Part shown: positions 17,822-26,123 of the stretch, one piece after another
How the letters are laid out: each line of letters starts with the position of its first letter
Numbering within the stretch: position 1 is the first letter of the stretch
Assembly (NCBI GenBank): GCA_052386675.1
Contig: JBQTJX010000019.1
Location: forward strand, 83,599 to 147,598
From: RBG-16-66-20 sp052386675
GTDB taxonomy: Bacteria > Pseudomonadota > Gammaproteobacteria > Burkholderiales > SG8-39
DNA: 64,000 nt
Reading direction: 5' to 3'
The notes under the pieces: generated by a model
What the model was told of the DNA's origin: nothing
What the model saw: only the letters and a program-made list of their open reading frames with translations
The model's database searches: none
Position numbers and translations under genes: made by a program

Positions 17822-18606
17822 GGGTGTGCCGGCTGGCTTTCGGAAACGGTGCGTTTGAGTTCGGAGAAGCTCTGCTTCAGGGGCTTGCCGCTGGTGTCCA
17901 CCACGGCATCGGCGCGGGCGTAAAGCGCGTCGCGCTCGGCCAGCAGGCGGCGGATTTCGTCCAGCGCGGTGCTGCGTCCCTGCATCTTGCCCGCGAACGG
18001 CCGCAGGTCGCCTTGTTCCATGACCCGCTTCATGTGCTCCTCGGGCGAGGCCTTGAGCCAGACGCAGGTGCAGTTGTCGAGCAGCATGCGCCAGCTCTCG
18101 GGATCATTCACCAGGCTGCCGCCTGCCGCGACGACCGCGCGCGGATGCTGCTTCAGCACGCGGGCGAGGGCCTTGCGTTCGAAGCGGCGGAAGGCGTCCT
18201 GGCCGTACATGGAGAACACTTCGCCCAGTCCGGCGCCGGCTTCGCGCTCCACCTCGCGGTCCAGCTCGACGAACGGGATGTCCATTGCCAGGGCGAGCCT
18301 TGCGCCCAGGGTCGATTTGCCCGCGCCGCGAAGCCCGACCAGTGCGATGCGGCTGCGCTTGGGCTCGGCGTCATGCTCGCGCACCAGGATTTCCACCGGC
18401 ACTTCCATGGCGTGCGCGATGCGGCGCAGGAGCAGGATGGAGACATTGCCTTCGCCCGCCTCCAGCTGCGCGAGGTAGCGCTCGGAAACCTCCGAGGCCG
18501 CCGCCAGCGCCTTGCGCGTCATGCGCTGTCCGGCGCGCCAGGCGCGCACCCGGTCGCCCAGCTGGGACAGGTAGAGCGATTCGGGACGGGGGTGAGGGGC
18601 GTTCAT
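17818..18606 (-). CDS. boxR: BoxR/BzdR-type benzoyl-CoA-responsive repressor
   Basis: 262-aa regulator with an N-terminal XRE helix-turn-helix (about residues 15-75, VRAWRAGQRMTRKALAAASE) fused to a shikimate-kinase-like domain with Walker A GLRGAGKST. In Azoarcus BzdR/BoxR this C-terminal domain senses benzoyl-CoA and relieves repression (known family biology). Its start codon lies inside one of two TGCAATATRGTG repeats in the 52-bp divergent promoter, indicating autoregulation and control of the ligase on the other strand (inference). Confidence 0.94.
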   Translation of the reverse strand: MNAPHPRPESLYLSQLGDRVRAWRAGQRMTRKALAAASEVSERYLAQLEAGEGNVSILLLRRIAHAMEVPVEILVREHDAEPKRSRIALVGLRGAGKSTLGARLALAMDIPFVELDREVEREAGAGLGEVFSMYGQDAFRRFERKALARVLKQHPRAVVAAGGSLVNDPESWRMLLDNCTCVWLKASPEEHMKRVMEQGDLRPFAGKMQGRSTALDEIRRLLAERDALYARADAVVDTSGKPLKQSFSELKRTVSESQPAHP

Positions 18607-18648
18607 GCAATATGGTGCTTGACCGAAAGTTTAGGCTGCAATATAGTG
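18606..18648. promoter_or_regulatory. putative BoxR operator: two direct repeats in the boxR/ligase divergent promoter
   Basis: TGCAATATGGTG (18606-18617) and TGCAATATAGTG (18637-18648) are direct repeats 31 bp apart, that is three helical turns, so they lie on one DNA face. They span the gap between the divergent start codons of boxR (18606) and the ligase (18659). TGCA-containing repeats are the known type of site for BzdR. The first repeat overlaps the boxR start codon and the second ends 10 bp before the ligase start, suiting repression of both. Confidence 0.68.
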
Positions 18649-18658
18649 TGTGTCAAGG

Positions 18659-20656
18659 ATGAGCGCCAGGATCCACATTCTCGTCGGCACCATGACCGGC
18701 ACGGCCCAGCTCGTGGCGCAGGAGCTGGAACTCGCCTGGGACGACGGTGAGACCGTAGTCGCGACCCTGTTGATGGACAAGCTGGATGCCGCAGTGTTCG
18801 AGAAGCCCGGCGTGTTCCTGATCTGCACCTCCACCTACGGCCAGGGCGACGTGCCGGACAACGCCAAGGCCCTTTACGAAGACCTGAAGGCGAAGCGGCC
18901 GGACCTGTCCCGGGTGCGCTACGGCGTATTCGGCCTCGGCGACCGGACCTACGCCGAGACCTTCAATTTCGGCGGGAAGAAGTTCGACGAACTCCTGTCC
19001 GGACTCGGCGCGCAGCGCATCGGCGAGCGCGTGCAGCACGATGCCTCCTCCGGAACGCTGCCCGAGGAAGTCGCGGCGGAATGGGGCCAGGCCTGGCTGG
19101 AATTGGCCAGGGAAAATCAGGGACAGACCACGATTTTGGCCCGAGGGGGAGACATGGAAATACCGCGCCAGTACAACGCGGCGGTGGATTTGGTCGAGGG
19201 GAACCTCGCCGCCGGCCGCGCCGGCAAGACCGCCTACATCGACGACGCCGGCCAGTGCAGCTTTGGCGAGCTCGCCGAGCGCGTGAACCGCTTCGGCAAC
19301 CACCTGTTGTCGCTGGGCCTGCGGATGGAAGACCGCATCCTCATCGCGATGCACGATTCCATCGACTGGCCGGTCGCATTCCTTGGCGCTATCAAGGCCG
19401 GCATCGTGCCGATCGCCGTCAATACCTTGCTGACACCGAAGGACTACGAGTACATGCTCTCGGACAGCCGCGCCAAGGCGCTGCTGGTGTCGCCGGCGCT
19501 GGCGCCGCAGTTCGAGCCGTTCCTGGCCAAGCTGCCGTTCCTCAAGCACATCCTCAAGCCGCCGTTCGCCGAACTGCTCGCCAAGGCAAGTCCCGCGCTG
19601 GATCCGGCGCCGACCACGCGCGACGATCCCTGCTTCTGGCTCTACTCCTCGGGCTCAACCGGCATGCCCAAAGGTACGGTGCACGTGCATTCGAGCATGC
19701 GGCTGACCGCGGACCTGTATGCGAAGGGCGTCCTCGGGCTGGGCGATTCTGACGTCGTGTTTTCCGCGGCCAAGCTGTTCTTTGCCTACGGCCTGGGCAA
19801 CTCGCTGTCCTTCCCGCTCGCCGCCGGCGCGACCACCATCCTGATGGCGGAGCGCCCGACGCCGGACGCGGTGTTCAAGCGCCTGAGCGAGAAGAAGCCG
19901 ACGCTGTTCTTCGGTGTGCCGACGCTATACGCCGCCATGCTGGCTTCGCCCGCCTTCCCGGGCAAGGACCAGCTGAATCTCAGGCAATGCATTTCCGCGG
20001 GAGAAGCGCTGCCACCCCAGATCTCCAGGACGTTCAAGGAGAAAGTCGGCGTCGAGATCCTGGACGGCATCGGCTCCACCGAGATGCTGCACATCTTCCT
20101 CTCCAACCGGCCTGGCGACCTGCGCTACGGCACCACCGGCAAGGCGGTTCCGGGCTACGAACTGAAACTGGTGGATGAGCAGGGCAACCTCGTGAAGCAG
20201 GGCGAGTTGGGCGAGCTCCTCATCAAGGGGCCCACGGCGGCCAACCTGTACTGGAACAACCGGGAAAAGAGCCGCTCGACCTTCGTTGGCGAGTGGGCGC
20301 GGTCCGGCGACAAGTACACGCAGGACGCCGATGGCTTCTATGCCTACGGCGGCCGCACCGACGACATGCTCAAGGTGTCCGGCATCTGGGTGTCGCCCGC
20401 CGAGGTCGAGGCGGCGCTGGTGTCGCACGAGGCGGTGCTCGAGGCCGCGGTGGTGGGGCACGAGGACGAGCAGAAGCTGGTGAAGCCCAAGGCCTTCGTG
20501 GTCCTCAAGCCGGGCCGCCAGGCCACGGTCGAGGACCTGCAGGCTTACGTCAAGAGCAAGCTCGCGCCCTACAAATACCCTCGCTGGATCGAGTTCGCGG
20601 CGGAACTGCCCAAGACGGCGACCGGGAAGATCCAGCGCTTCAAGCTGCGCGGCTAG
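18659..20656 (+). CDS. flavodoxin domain-benzoate-CoA ligase fusion
   Basis: 665-aa open frame. Residues 1-150 form a flavodoxin/MioC-like domain (ILVGTMTGTAQLVAQELE; CTSTYGQGDVPDNA; YGVFGLGDRTYAETF). From Met166 (19154) a complete benzoate/4-hydroxybenzoate-CoA ligase follows: YSSGSTGMPKGT, GIGSTEMLH, YGGRTDDMLKVSG and the catalytic-Lys region KTATGKIQRF. The ligase makes benzoyl-CoA for the box pathway. The junction contains a truncated repeat element (19114-19138) and a strong GAGGGGGAG before ATG 19154, so the ligase may also be translated alone. The ATG at 18659 has AAGG too close; GTG 18650 is the alternative start. Confidence 0.85.
   Translation: MSARIHILVGTMTGTAQLVAQELELAWDDGETVVATLLMDKLDAAVFEKPGVFLICTSTYGQGDVPDNAKALYEDLKAKRPDLSRVRYGVFGLGDRTYAETFNFGGKKFDELLSGLGAQRIGERVQHDASSGTLPEEVAAEWGQAWLELARENQGQTTILARGGDMEIPRQYNAAVDLVEGNLAAGRAGKTAYIDDAGQCSFGELAERVNRFGNHLLSLGLRMEDRILIAMHDSIDWPVAFLGAIKAGIVPIAVNTLLTPKDYEYMLSDSRAKALLVSPALAPQFEPFLAKLPFLKHILKPPFAELLAKASPALDPAPTTRDDPCFWLYSSGSTGMPKGTVHVHSSMRLTADLYAKGVLGLGDSDVVFSAAKLFFAYGLGNSLSFPLAAGATTILMAERPTPDAVFKRLSEKKPTLFFGVPTLYAAMLASPAFPGKDQLNLRQCISAGEALPPQISRTFKEKVGVEILDGIGSTEMLHIFLSNRPGDLRYGTTGKAVPGYELKLVDEQGNLVKQGELGELLIKGPTAANLYWNNREKSRSTFVGEWARSGDKYTQDADGFYAYGGRTDDMLKVSGIWVSPAEVEAALVSHEAVLEAAVVGHEDEQKLVKPKAFVVLKPGRQATVEDLQAYVKSKLAPYKYPRWIEFAAELPKTATGKIQRFKLRG
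19114..19138 (+). repeat. half copy of the 48116-48172 hairpin repeat inside the fusion junction
   Basis: AAATCAGGGACAGACCACG matches 18 of the first 19 bases of the left arm of the hairpin element at 48116. The following ATTTTGG diverges and no right arm is present. It is in frame and codes for the linker ENQGQTTIL between the flavodoxin and ligase domains. Confidence 0.6.
19144..19156 (+). promoter_or_regulatory. internal ribosome binding site and start of the ligase part
   Basis: GAGGGGGAG followed by AC and ATG (19154) sits exactly where the benzoate-CoA ligase domain begins (MEIPRQYN). Such a purine-rich site inside a coding frame suggests an original separate ligase gene, and that a stand-alone ligase of about 500 aa could still be made. 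Confidence 0.55.
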
Positions 20657-21669
20657 GCTGTTTGATGTAACCGATCGGTTACATCGAGGAAGCGCAGCGC
20701 GTTGCCGGCGCGGATCGCCCGCAGCGTGGCGGCATCGAAACCGGCCTGCTCCACCGTCCCCAGCGGGTCGAGGTCGCCCATGTTGAACGGGTAGTCGCTC
20801 CCGATCATCACCTGGGAGGCGCCGTAGGTTTCCACCGCGAAGCGAACCGCCTTCGGCTCGAACAGCAATGCGTCATAGAAAAAGCGCCGCGCATACGCCA
20901 AGGGCGACTCCGCCAGCGATTCCTTTGCCTTCGGGATCGCATTCCACGCGTGCACCAGCCGCGGCAGCAGCAGTGGCAGCCCGCCGCCGCCGTGGCTGAA
21001 CGCAATGCGTAGTTCCGGATGCCGTGACGCGATGCCACCGGTGATCATGGACGCGGCCGCCAGCGCAATGTCCCCCGGAAAGCACACCGCCTGTTCGGAG
21101 AAGGCACCGACGATGCGCTCCTGTCCGGCGGGACGCAGCGCATGGACGAAGATCGCCATCTCCATGGTTGCCGCGGCAGCGAAGAACGGCTCGAAGCGCG
21201 CGTCGCCGATGGACACGCCGTTGACGTGGCTCGCGATCTCCACGCCCGGGAACTTCAGGGATTGCTTGACGAATTCCAGCTCGCGGATGGCGCTGTCCAC
21301 GTCCTGCAGCGGCACGCAGCCCAGGCCGATGAAGCGCTCCGGCGCGAGCGCGACCATGCGCGCAATCTCTTCATTGAGGAACCGGATCAGGACCTTCGCG
21401 TCCTCCAGCGGCAGCCAGTAGGACAGCAGTTCCGGCATCGGCGACAGCGCCTGCCGCGTCACCCGCATCTCGCCCATGGCCTCGATCCGCCGCGGCACGC
21501 TCCAGCTGCCATCGGACACCGTGCGGTAGACCTTGCCGGAAATCATCACGTGGCGGTGGCAGGCATGCGCCTCGGCCATGGCAGGCCAGGGCACGTCGCG
21601 GCCCGCGCCGGCGTAGGCGGGGAAGTCCTCCGGTACGACGTGGGTATGGACGTCGATGCAGTCGGTCAT
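20653..21669 (-). CDS. amidohydrolase family (ACMSD-like) protein
   Basis: 338-aa metal-dependent amidohydrolase_2 protein, related to aminocarboxymuconate-semialdehyde decarboxylase and aromatic acid (de)carboxylases. Metal motifs are DVHTHVVPE at the N terminus, an internal His region (AIFVHALRP), FSHGGGGLPLLLPR and GSDYPFNMGDLDP. I use the ATG at 21669 (MTDCIDVHTH). Its last eight codons lie in a copy of the 20-bp palindrome (20665-20684), and its stop overlaps that of the ligase tail to tail. Beside the box genes it may handle an aromatic carboxylic acid. Confidence 0.86.
   Translation of the reverse strand: MTDCIDVHTHVVPEDFPAYAGAGRDVPWPAMAEAHACHRHVMISGKVYRTVSDGSWSVPRRIEAMGEMRVTRQALSPMPELLSYWLPLEDAKVLIRFLNEEIARMVALAPERFIGLGCVPLQDVDSAIRELEFVKQSLKFPGVEIASHVNGVSIGDARFEPFFAAAATMEMAIFVHALRPAGQERIVGAFSEQAVCFPGDIALAAASMITGGIASRHPELRIAFSHGGGGLPLLLPRLVHAWNAIPKAKESLAESPLAYARRFFYDALLFEPKAVRFAVETYGASQVMIGSDYPFNMGDLDPLGTVEQAGFDAATLRAIRAGNALRFLDVTDRLHQTA
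20665..20684. repeat. 20-bp palindrome, copy 1 (GATC centre)
   Basis: Perfect palindrome ATGTAACCGATCGGTTACAT; flanking G and C extend it to 22 bp. It lies just after the benzoate-CoA ligase stop and inside the 3' coding end of the amidohydrolase, where it reads DVTDRLH. It is the only copy not at an edge of a low-GC island. Confidence 0.9.
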
Positions 21670-21724
21670 GCAACCGTGCTCCCGCCTCCGTTGAGGAAGC
21701 GGGAGCATAGCGGAACCGACCCGG

Positions 21725-21961
21725 TCAGCGGAAAAGGCCGTCGATCTGGCTCCGGTGCAGGCCGATGTCGCGCAGCGTGTGGTCGCTCAGGCCGTGCAGC
21801 TCGCGCCGCGTGGCGGCCTTGCCGCGCGCCTGCGCCCAGGCCGCGACTGTGTCGCAGGCGGAGGACAGGGCGCCCGCGAGGGCTGCCGCGAGCGCGGCGA
21901 GGCGCCGGTTGCCGCTCGCTCCGAGCGGCTGCGGCAGTTCGATGGCGTGGATCCGTTCCAT
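21725..21961 (-). CDS. DUF1127 (YjiS-like) protein
   Basis: 78-aa basic protein ending in the DUF1127 motif RRELHGLSDHTLRDIGLHRSQIDGLF. Members are small, positively charged and in some bacteria affect RNA or phosphate and polyamine metabolism; the role here is unknown. The ATG at 21961 has AAGGAGAAGCAC upstream, a good ribosome site. The longer in-frame extension is not supported. It stands alone between the amidohydrolase and the divergent response regulator. Confidence 0.85.
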   Translation of the reverse strand: MERIHAIELPQPLGASGNRRLAALAAALAGALSSACDTVAAWAQARGKAATRRELHGLSDHTLRDIGLHRSQIDGLFR

Positions 21962-22080
21962 GTGCTTCTCCTTCAGGTGCTTCCCCGGCTGGGGACATGG
22001 GCGCAGTCTGGGCGGACGAGGTATTCCGTCGATGTCGATTCGGAAACACTTCGTATCGTTGGGTATCATCCGGATCTCAC

Positions 22081-22827
22081 ATGGCGACCGAACGTGACAT
22101 TCCTGGCAGCGGCAGCGTCCTGATCGTCGAGGACGATGCCGACGCGGGCGAGGCGACGCGCGAGTACCTGTCGAACCACGGCTTCGTGGTGGCCCTGGCC
22201 GGCGACGGCCAGGCAATGCGCGAGGCCATCGCCCGGGGCGTGCCCGACGTCGTGCTGCTGGACGTGAACCTGCCGGGCGAGGACGGGTTTTCCCTCGCGC
22301 GCTGGCTGCGGGAGCGGCACGAGGTGGCGATCATCATGGTGACGGGGCAGGGCGACGTCGTGGACCGCGTCGTCGGCCTGGAGGTCGGGGCGGACGACTA
22401 TCTTGCCAAGCCCTACGACCCGCGCGAGTTGCGCGCCCGAATCCGCAGCGTGCTGCGGCGGGTCAGGAAGGGCCCGGCGGCGAGCGCCGGCGGGTCCGAA
22501 AGCGAGGCTGCGGCGCAGGGCAAGCGGGTGAAGGTGGGCAGTTGCCAGCTCGACTTCCTGACCCACCAGCTGTTCGGCGCGGACGGCGCGGAAATCCCGC
22601 TCACCGGAATGGAATTCGACCTGCTCAAGGTATTCCTCGAGAACCCGAACCGGGTGTTGTCGCGCGACCAGCTGCTCAACTTCACGCGCAAGAGGGACTG
22701 GGAGCCGTTCGACCGCTCCATCGACATCCGCATCGCGCGCCTGCGGCGCAAGATCGAGGCCGATCCGGCCAAGCCTGCCGCCATCAAGACCGTGCGGGGC
22801 GCGGGGTACCTGTTCGTCCCCGGCTGA
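22081..22827 (+). CDS. OmpR/PhoB-type response regulator
   Basis: 248-aa two-component regulator. The receiver domain (about residues 12-125) has the acidic pair EDD, the phospho-acceptor Asp in LLDVNLPGEDG and the conserved Lys in YLAKPYDP. An Ala/Gly linker leads to a winged-helix DNA-binding domain ending RTVRGAGYLFVPG. I use the ATG at 22081 at the head of the domain. The hybrid kinase gene starts 97 bases downstream and is the obvious candidate partner. Target genes are unknown. Confidence 0.92.
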   Translation: MATERDIPGSGSVLIVEDDADAGEATREYLSNHGFVVALAGDGQAMREAIARGVPDVVLLDVNLPGEDGFSLARWLRERHEVAIIMVTGQGDVVDRVVGLEVGADDYLAKPYDPRELRARIRSVLRRVRKGPAASAGGSESEAAAQGKRVKVGSCQLDFLTHQLFGADGAEIPLTGMEFDLLKVFLENPNRVLSRDQLLNFTRKRDWEPFDRSIDIRIARLRRKIEADPAKPAAIKTVRGAGYLFVPG

Positions 22828-22924
22828 ACTGCTCCAGCCGCGCATTGTTTCAGTCCTGTTTCAATGGTTGCGCCCGGGTAACGCCGGCTGATTCCCGCAG
22901 GCCTTGCCGCTAGACTGCCGCCCG

Positions 22925-25696
22925 ATGACGAAGGAAAGGGACATCGCCAGCGCCATGCGCGAGGCCGCGCTCGCGGTCTCCGGCGCCGAGGGCGAGAAGA
23001 TCTACGAGCAGCTGCTCACGGCGCTCGCGTCCATCCTGGGGGTCGAATTCGGCCTGGTTTCGGTGTTCCCGGAGCCATCGCGCGCCCGCCTGCAGACGCT
23101 GGCGACGTTCTTCGACGGCCGCATCGCGGGCAACATCGAGTACGACATCGCGGGCACGCCTTGCGCCAGCACCGTCGGACGTGCGTTCCGCTTCCTGCCG
23201 CAGGGCGTGGCGGCGCAGTTCCCGGACGACGCCATCCTGGCGGAGCAGCGGATCGAGGGCTACGCGGCCACGACCCTGAACGACGCCTACGGCCGCGCCA
23301 TCGGCGTGCTGTCGGTGATGTCGCGCCAGCCGCTCGGCGACAAGGCCCTGTTCGAGGCCATGCTCAAGATCTTCGCCGCGCGCGTCGGCGCCGAGATCGA
23401 GCGCCGGCGCTCGGAGACGAGCTACCGCACCATCTTCGAGGCCGCCGAATCCGCCATCCTGGTGCTCGATTTCGAGACTGGCGCGATCGTGGACGCCAAT
23501 CCCAAGGCCTGCGCGACCTTCGGCATCGGCGTCGAGGCGTTGCGTCGCCTGTCGCTCGATGCGTTCGGCACCGGCGAGCCGCCCTATGCCGGGGCCGACG
23601 CGATCCGGCTCATCGAACGCGCGCGGCAGGGCGAACTGGTGCGCAGCGAATGGCACCGCCGCAACCGCGACGGCAGCCTGCACTGGGACGAGATCACGCT
23701 GAAGAAGGTGGAGATCTCCGGGACGCCGCACGTCTTCGTCGCCACGCGGGAGATCACCGAGCGCAAGGCGGCCGAGGAGCGGCTGCGGGCGAGCGAGGAG
23801 CAGTACCGCTCCATCTTCGACGCCACCACCGACTCGCTGGTGCTGCGCGACGCCGGTTTCCGCATCGTCGACGTCAATCCGGCCTATGAGCGGCTCGGCG
23901 GGCATCGCCGCGAGGATGTCGTGGGCTCCACCCAGCTGACGCTGCAGGTGCCGGAGCTGAACGAGGACCGGCGCCGGCTGCATGCGCGCGCGATCGCCGG
24001 CGAGGCCTTCCACGTCGAATCGGAGGCGCGGCGCAAGGACGGCAGCCGCTTCCTGCTCGAGGTCCACGGCGTGCCCATGGTCTACCGCGGCCAGCCGCAC
24101 GTGCTCTACGTCGGCCGCGACATCACGGACCGGCGCGCCGCCGAGGACCGTCTTCGCGCCAGCGAGGAGCAGTACCGCGCGATTTTCAACGCCTCGGCCG
24201 ACTCGCTGGTGCTGCGCGACGCCGGGTTCCGCATTGTCGACGTCAACGCGGCCTACGAGGCGATGAGCGGACGCAGGCGCGCCGAGGCCGTTGGGCGCAT
24301 GGACCTCACCATGAGCAACCCCGAGCTCACCGCCCGCATCCGCGCGCTGCACGAACGCGCCCTCGCCGGCGAGACCGTGACCTGGGAGGCGGACGCGCGG
24401 CGCGAGGACGGCGGCACCTTCCAGATCGAGGTGCGCGGCGTGCCGATCCGGCACCGCGACCAGCCGCACGTGCTCTACATCGGCCGCGACATCAGCCCGC
24501 GAAAGCGCGCCGAGGCCGAACGCGAGCAGCTGGAGGCGCAATTGCGACAGGCGCAGAAGATGGAGGCCATCGGCCAGCTCACCGGCGGCATCGCGCACGA
24601 CTTCAACAACATCCTGCAGGGCATCCTCGGCAACCTGGTGCTCGCCGCCGAGCGCCAGGCCGAACTGGGCGACGCCCAGCTGGGCAAGTACCTGGACCGC
24701 GCCCAGCACTCCTCGAAGCGGGCGCGCGAACTGATCGCGCAGATGCTCACCTTCAGCCGCGGCCAGCGCGGCGCGCGGCGCGCGGTGCGCATGGCCGACC
24801 TGGTGCAGGACTCCTGCAAGCTGCTGCGCTCGACGCTGCCGGCGACCATCGACCTGCGCCTCAGCCTGGACGAGGAAGTGCCTCCGCTGTCGATCGACCC
24901 GGTGCAGATGGAACAGGTGGTGCTGAACCTGTCCATCAACGCGCGCGACGCCATGGGCGGGACCGGCGCCATCCGCCTCGGTCTTCTGGCGCCGCGCCGC
25001 GTTACGGGCGTCTGCGCCTCCTGCCGGCAGAAGGTGGACGGCCGCTACGCCGAGCTTTACGTGCGCGATACCGGTCCGGGCATCGTGCCCGCGGTGATGG
25101 AGCGCATGTTCGAGCCGTTCTACTCCACCAAGGCCGTTGGCCGCGGCAGCGGCATGGGCCTGTCGCTCGCGCACGGCATCGTGCACGAGCATGGCGGGCA
25201 CATCGTGGTGGACTCGATCCTGAACGAGCGCACCAAGTTCCGCGTCCTGCTGCCGGCGCCGGAGGCGGGCGCCGGCGAGCCGCCTGCGGAGCAGACCGGC
25301 GGCCGCCTGCTGGCGCGCGCGCAGCTCAAGGGCCGGGTGCTGGTGGCGGACGACGAGGAAGTGATCCGGGAGTTCATGCAGGACCTGCTCGCGGGCTGGG
25401 GACTGGAGGTCGACACCGCCCCCGACGGCGCGGCGGCCCGCGAAGCCTTCGCGGCGCAACCGCAGCGCTACGACCTGGTCATCACCGACCAGACCATGCC
25501 GGGGATGACCGGTCTTGCCCTGGCGCGCGAGATCGCCCGCCTGCGGCCGGGCCTGCCGGTGATCCTGTATACCGGCTATGCCTCCGACCTGTCGCAGCGC
25601 GAGCTGGATGCGGCCTGCGTCGCTGCGCTGGTGAGGAAGCCCATCGAGCCGGCGCAACTGCTGCCAATCCTGCGCGAGAGACTTTTCTCACGCTGA
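22925..25696 (+). CDS. hybrid sensor histidine kinase with GAF and three PAS domains
   Basis: 923-aa soluble-looking kinase (no clear membrane helix). Order: GAF domain (about 10-165), three PAS domains (about 165-285, 290-410, 413-535), HisKA with phospho-acceptor His in GGIAHDFNNILQG (about 560), HATPase_c with N-box NLSINARDAMGG and G-boxes RDTGPG and GSGMGLSL, then a receiver with Asp in LVITDQTMPGMTG. The second and third PAS domains are tandem duplicates 369 bp apart. The ATG at 22925 is preferred over an in-frame start seven codons earlier. It probably signals with the adjacent response regulator. Confidence 0.92.
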   Translation: MTKERDIASAMREAALAVSGAEGEKIYEQLLTALASILGVEFGLVSVFPEPSRARLQTLATFFDGRIAGNIEYDIAGTPCASTVGRAFRFLPQGVAAQFPDDAILAEQRIEGYAATTLNDAYGRAIGVLSVMSRQPLGDKALFEAMLKIFAARVGAEIERRRSETSYRTIFEAAESAILVLDFETGAIVDANPKACATFGIGVEALRRLSLDAFGTGEPPYAGADAIRLIERARQGELVRSEWHRRNRDGSLHWDEITLKKVEISGTPHVFVATREITERKAAEERLRASEEQYRSIFDATTDSLVLRDAGFRIVDVNPAYERLGGHRREDVVGSTQLTLQVPELNEDRRRLHARAIAGEAFHVESEARRKDGSRFLLEVHGVPMVYRGQPHVLYVGRDITDRRAAEDRLRASEEQYRAIFNASADSLVLRDAGFRIVDVNAAYEAMSGRRRAEAVGRMDLTMSNPELTARIRALHERALAGETVTWEADARREDGGTFQIEVRGVPIRHRDQPHVLYIGRDISPRKRAEAEREQLEAQLRQAQKMEAIGQLTGGIAHDFNNILQGILGNLVLAAERQAELGDAQLGKYLDRAQHSSKRARELIAQMLTFSRGQRGARRAVRMADLVQDSCKLLRSTLPATIDLRLSLDEEVPPLSIDPVQMEQVVLNLSINARDAMGGTGAIRLGLLAPRRVTGVCASCRQKVDGRYAELYVRDTGPGIVPAVMERMFEPFYSTKAVGRGSGMGLSLAHGIVHEHGGHIVVDSILNERTKFRVLLPAPEAGAGEPPAEQTGGRLLARAQLKGRVLVADDEEVIREFMQDLLAGWGLEVDTAPDGAAAREAFAAQPQRYDLVITDQTMPGMTGLALAREIARLRPGLPVILYTGYASDLSQRELDAACVAALVRKPIEPAQLLPILRERLFSR

Positions 25697-25804
25697 AGCC
25701 CGGAGAATTACCTTGGCGCAACAATTCCGCGGCGAACGGACATGCTCCGGTAACCGCGCCCCGCAAGACTGGCTCCCGTGCATTGCCAACAACGGGAGAA
25801 CATC

Positions 25805-26116
25805 ATGGATGAGTACATCGTGCAGGGCCCCGTGGCGCTCCAGCAAGGGGCGCACATGCGGATCGTGGACGGCCTGGAGCAGGTCATCTACGTGTGGGAA
25901 GGCGCCGTCTGGATCACCCAGGAAGGCGACCGCGAGGACTACCTGCGCCGCGCCGGCGAATGGTTCCGGATGGACCGCAACGGCGCCACCGTGGTCTGCG
26001 CCATCGGCAAGGCGTCGCTGACCGTCGCCGCCCCGGCGCGCGAGCCGAGCGCCTGGAACCGCTTCTGGACCGGCCTGTTCGCGGCGCACGCGCGCCCGAC
26101 CAGTGCGGCGCTCTGA
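25805..26116 (+). CDS. DUF2917 domain protein
   Basis: 103-aa protein of the DUF2917 family: a compact beta-rich domain (VWEGAVWITQEGDREDYLRRAGEWFRM; GATVVCAIGKASLTV) with a cupin-like hydrophobic pattern and a short C-terminal tail. AACGGGAG precedes the ATG at 25805. Function unknown; such genes often stand alone in betaproteobacteria. It runs toward the minus-strand oxidoreductase gene. Confidence 0.82.
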   Translation: MDEYIVQGPVALQQGAHMRIVDGLEQVIYVWEGAVWITQEGDREDYLRRAGEWFRMDRNGATVVCAIGKASLTVAAPAREPSAWNRFWTGLFAAHARPTSAAL

Positions 26117-26123
26117 GCCGCGC

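Noticed and set aside
20665..20684. The 20-bp palindromes as TetR-type operators
   Set aside because: The symmetry fits, but the copies lie at gene 3' ends and island borders, not in promoters, and no TetR-family gene is in the window. Not excluded, only less likely.
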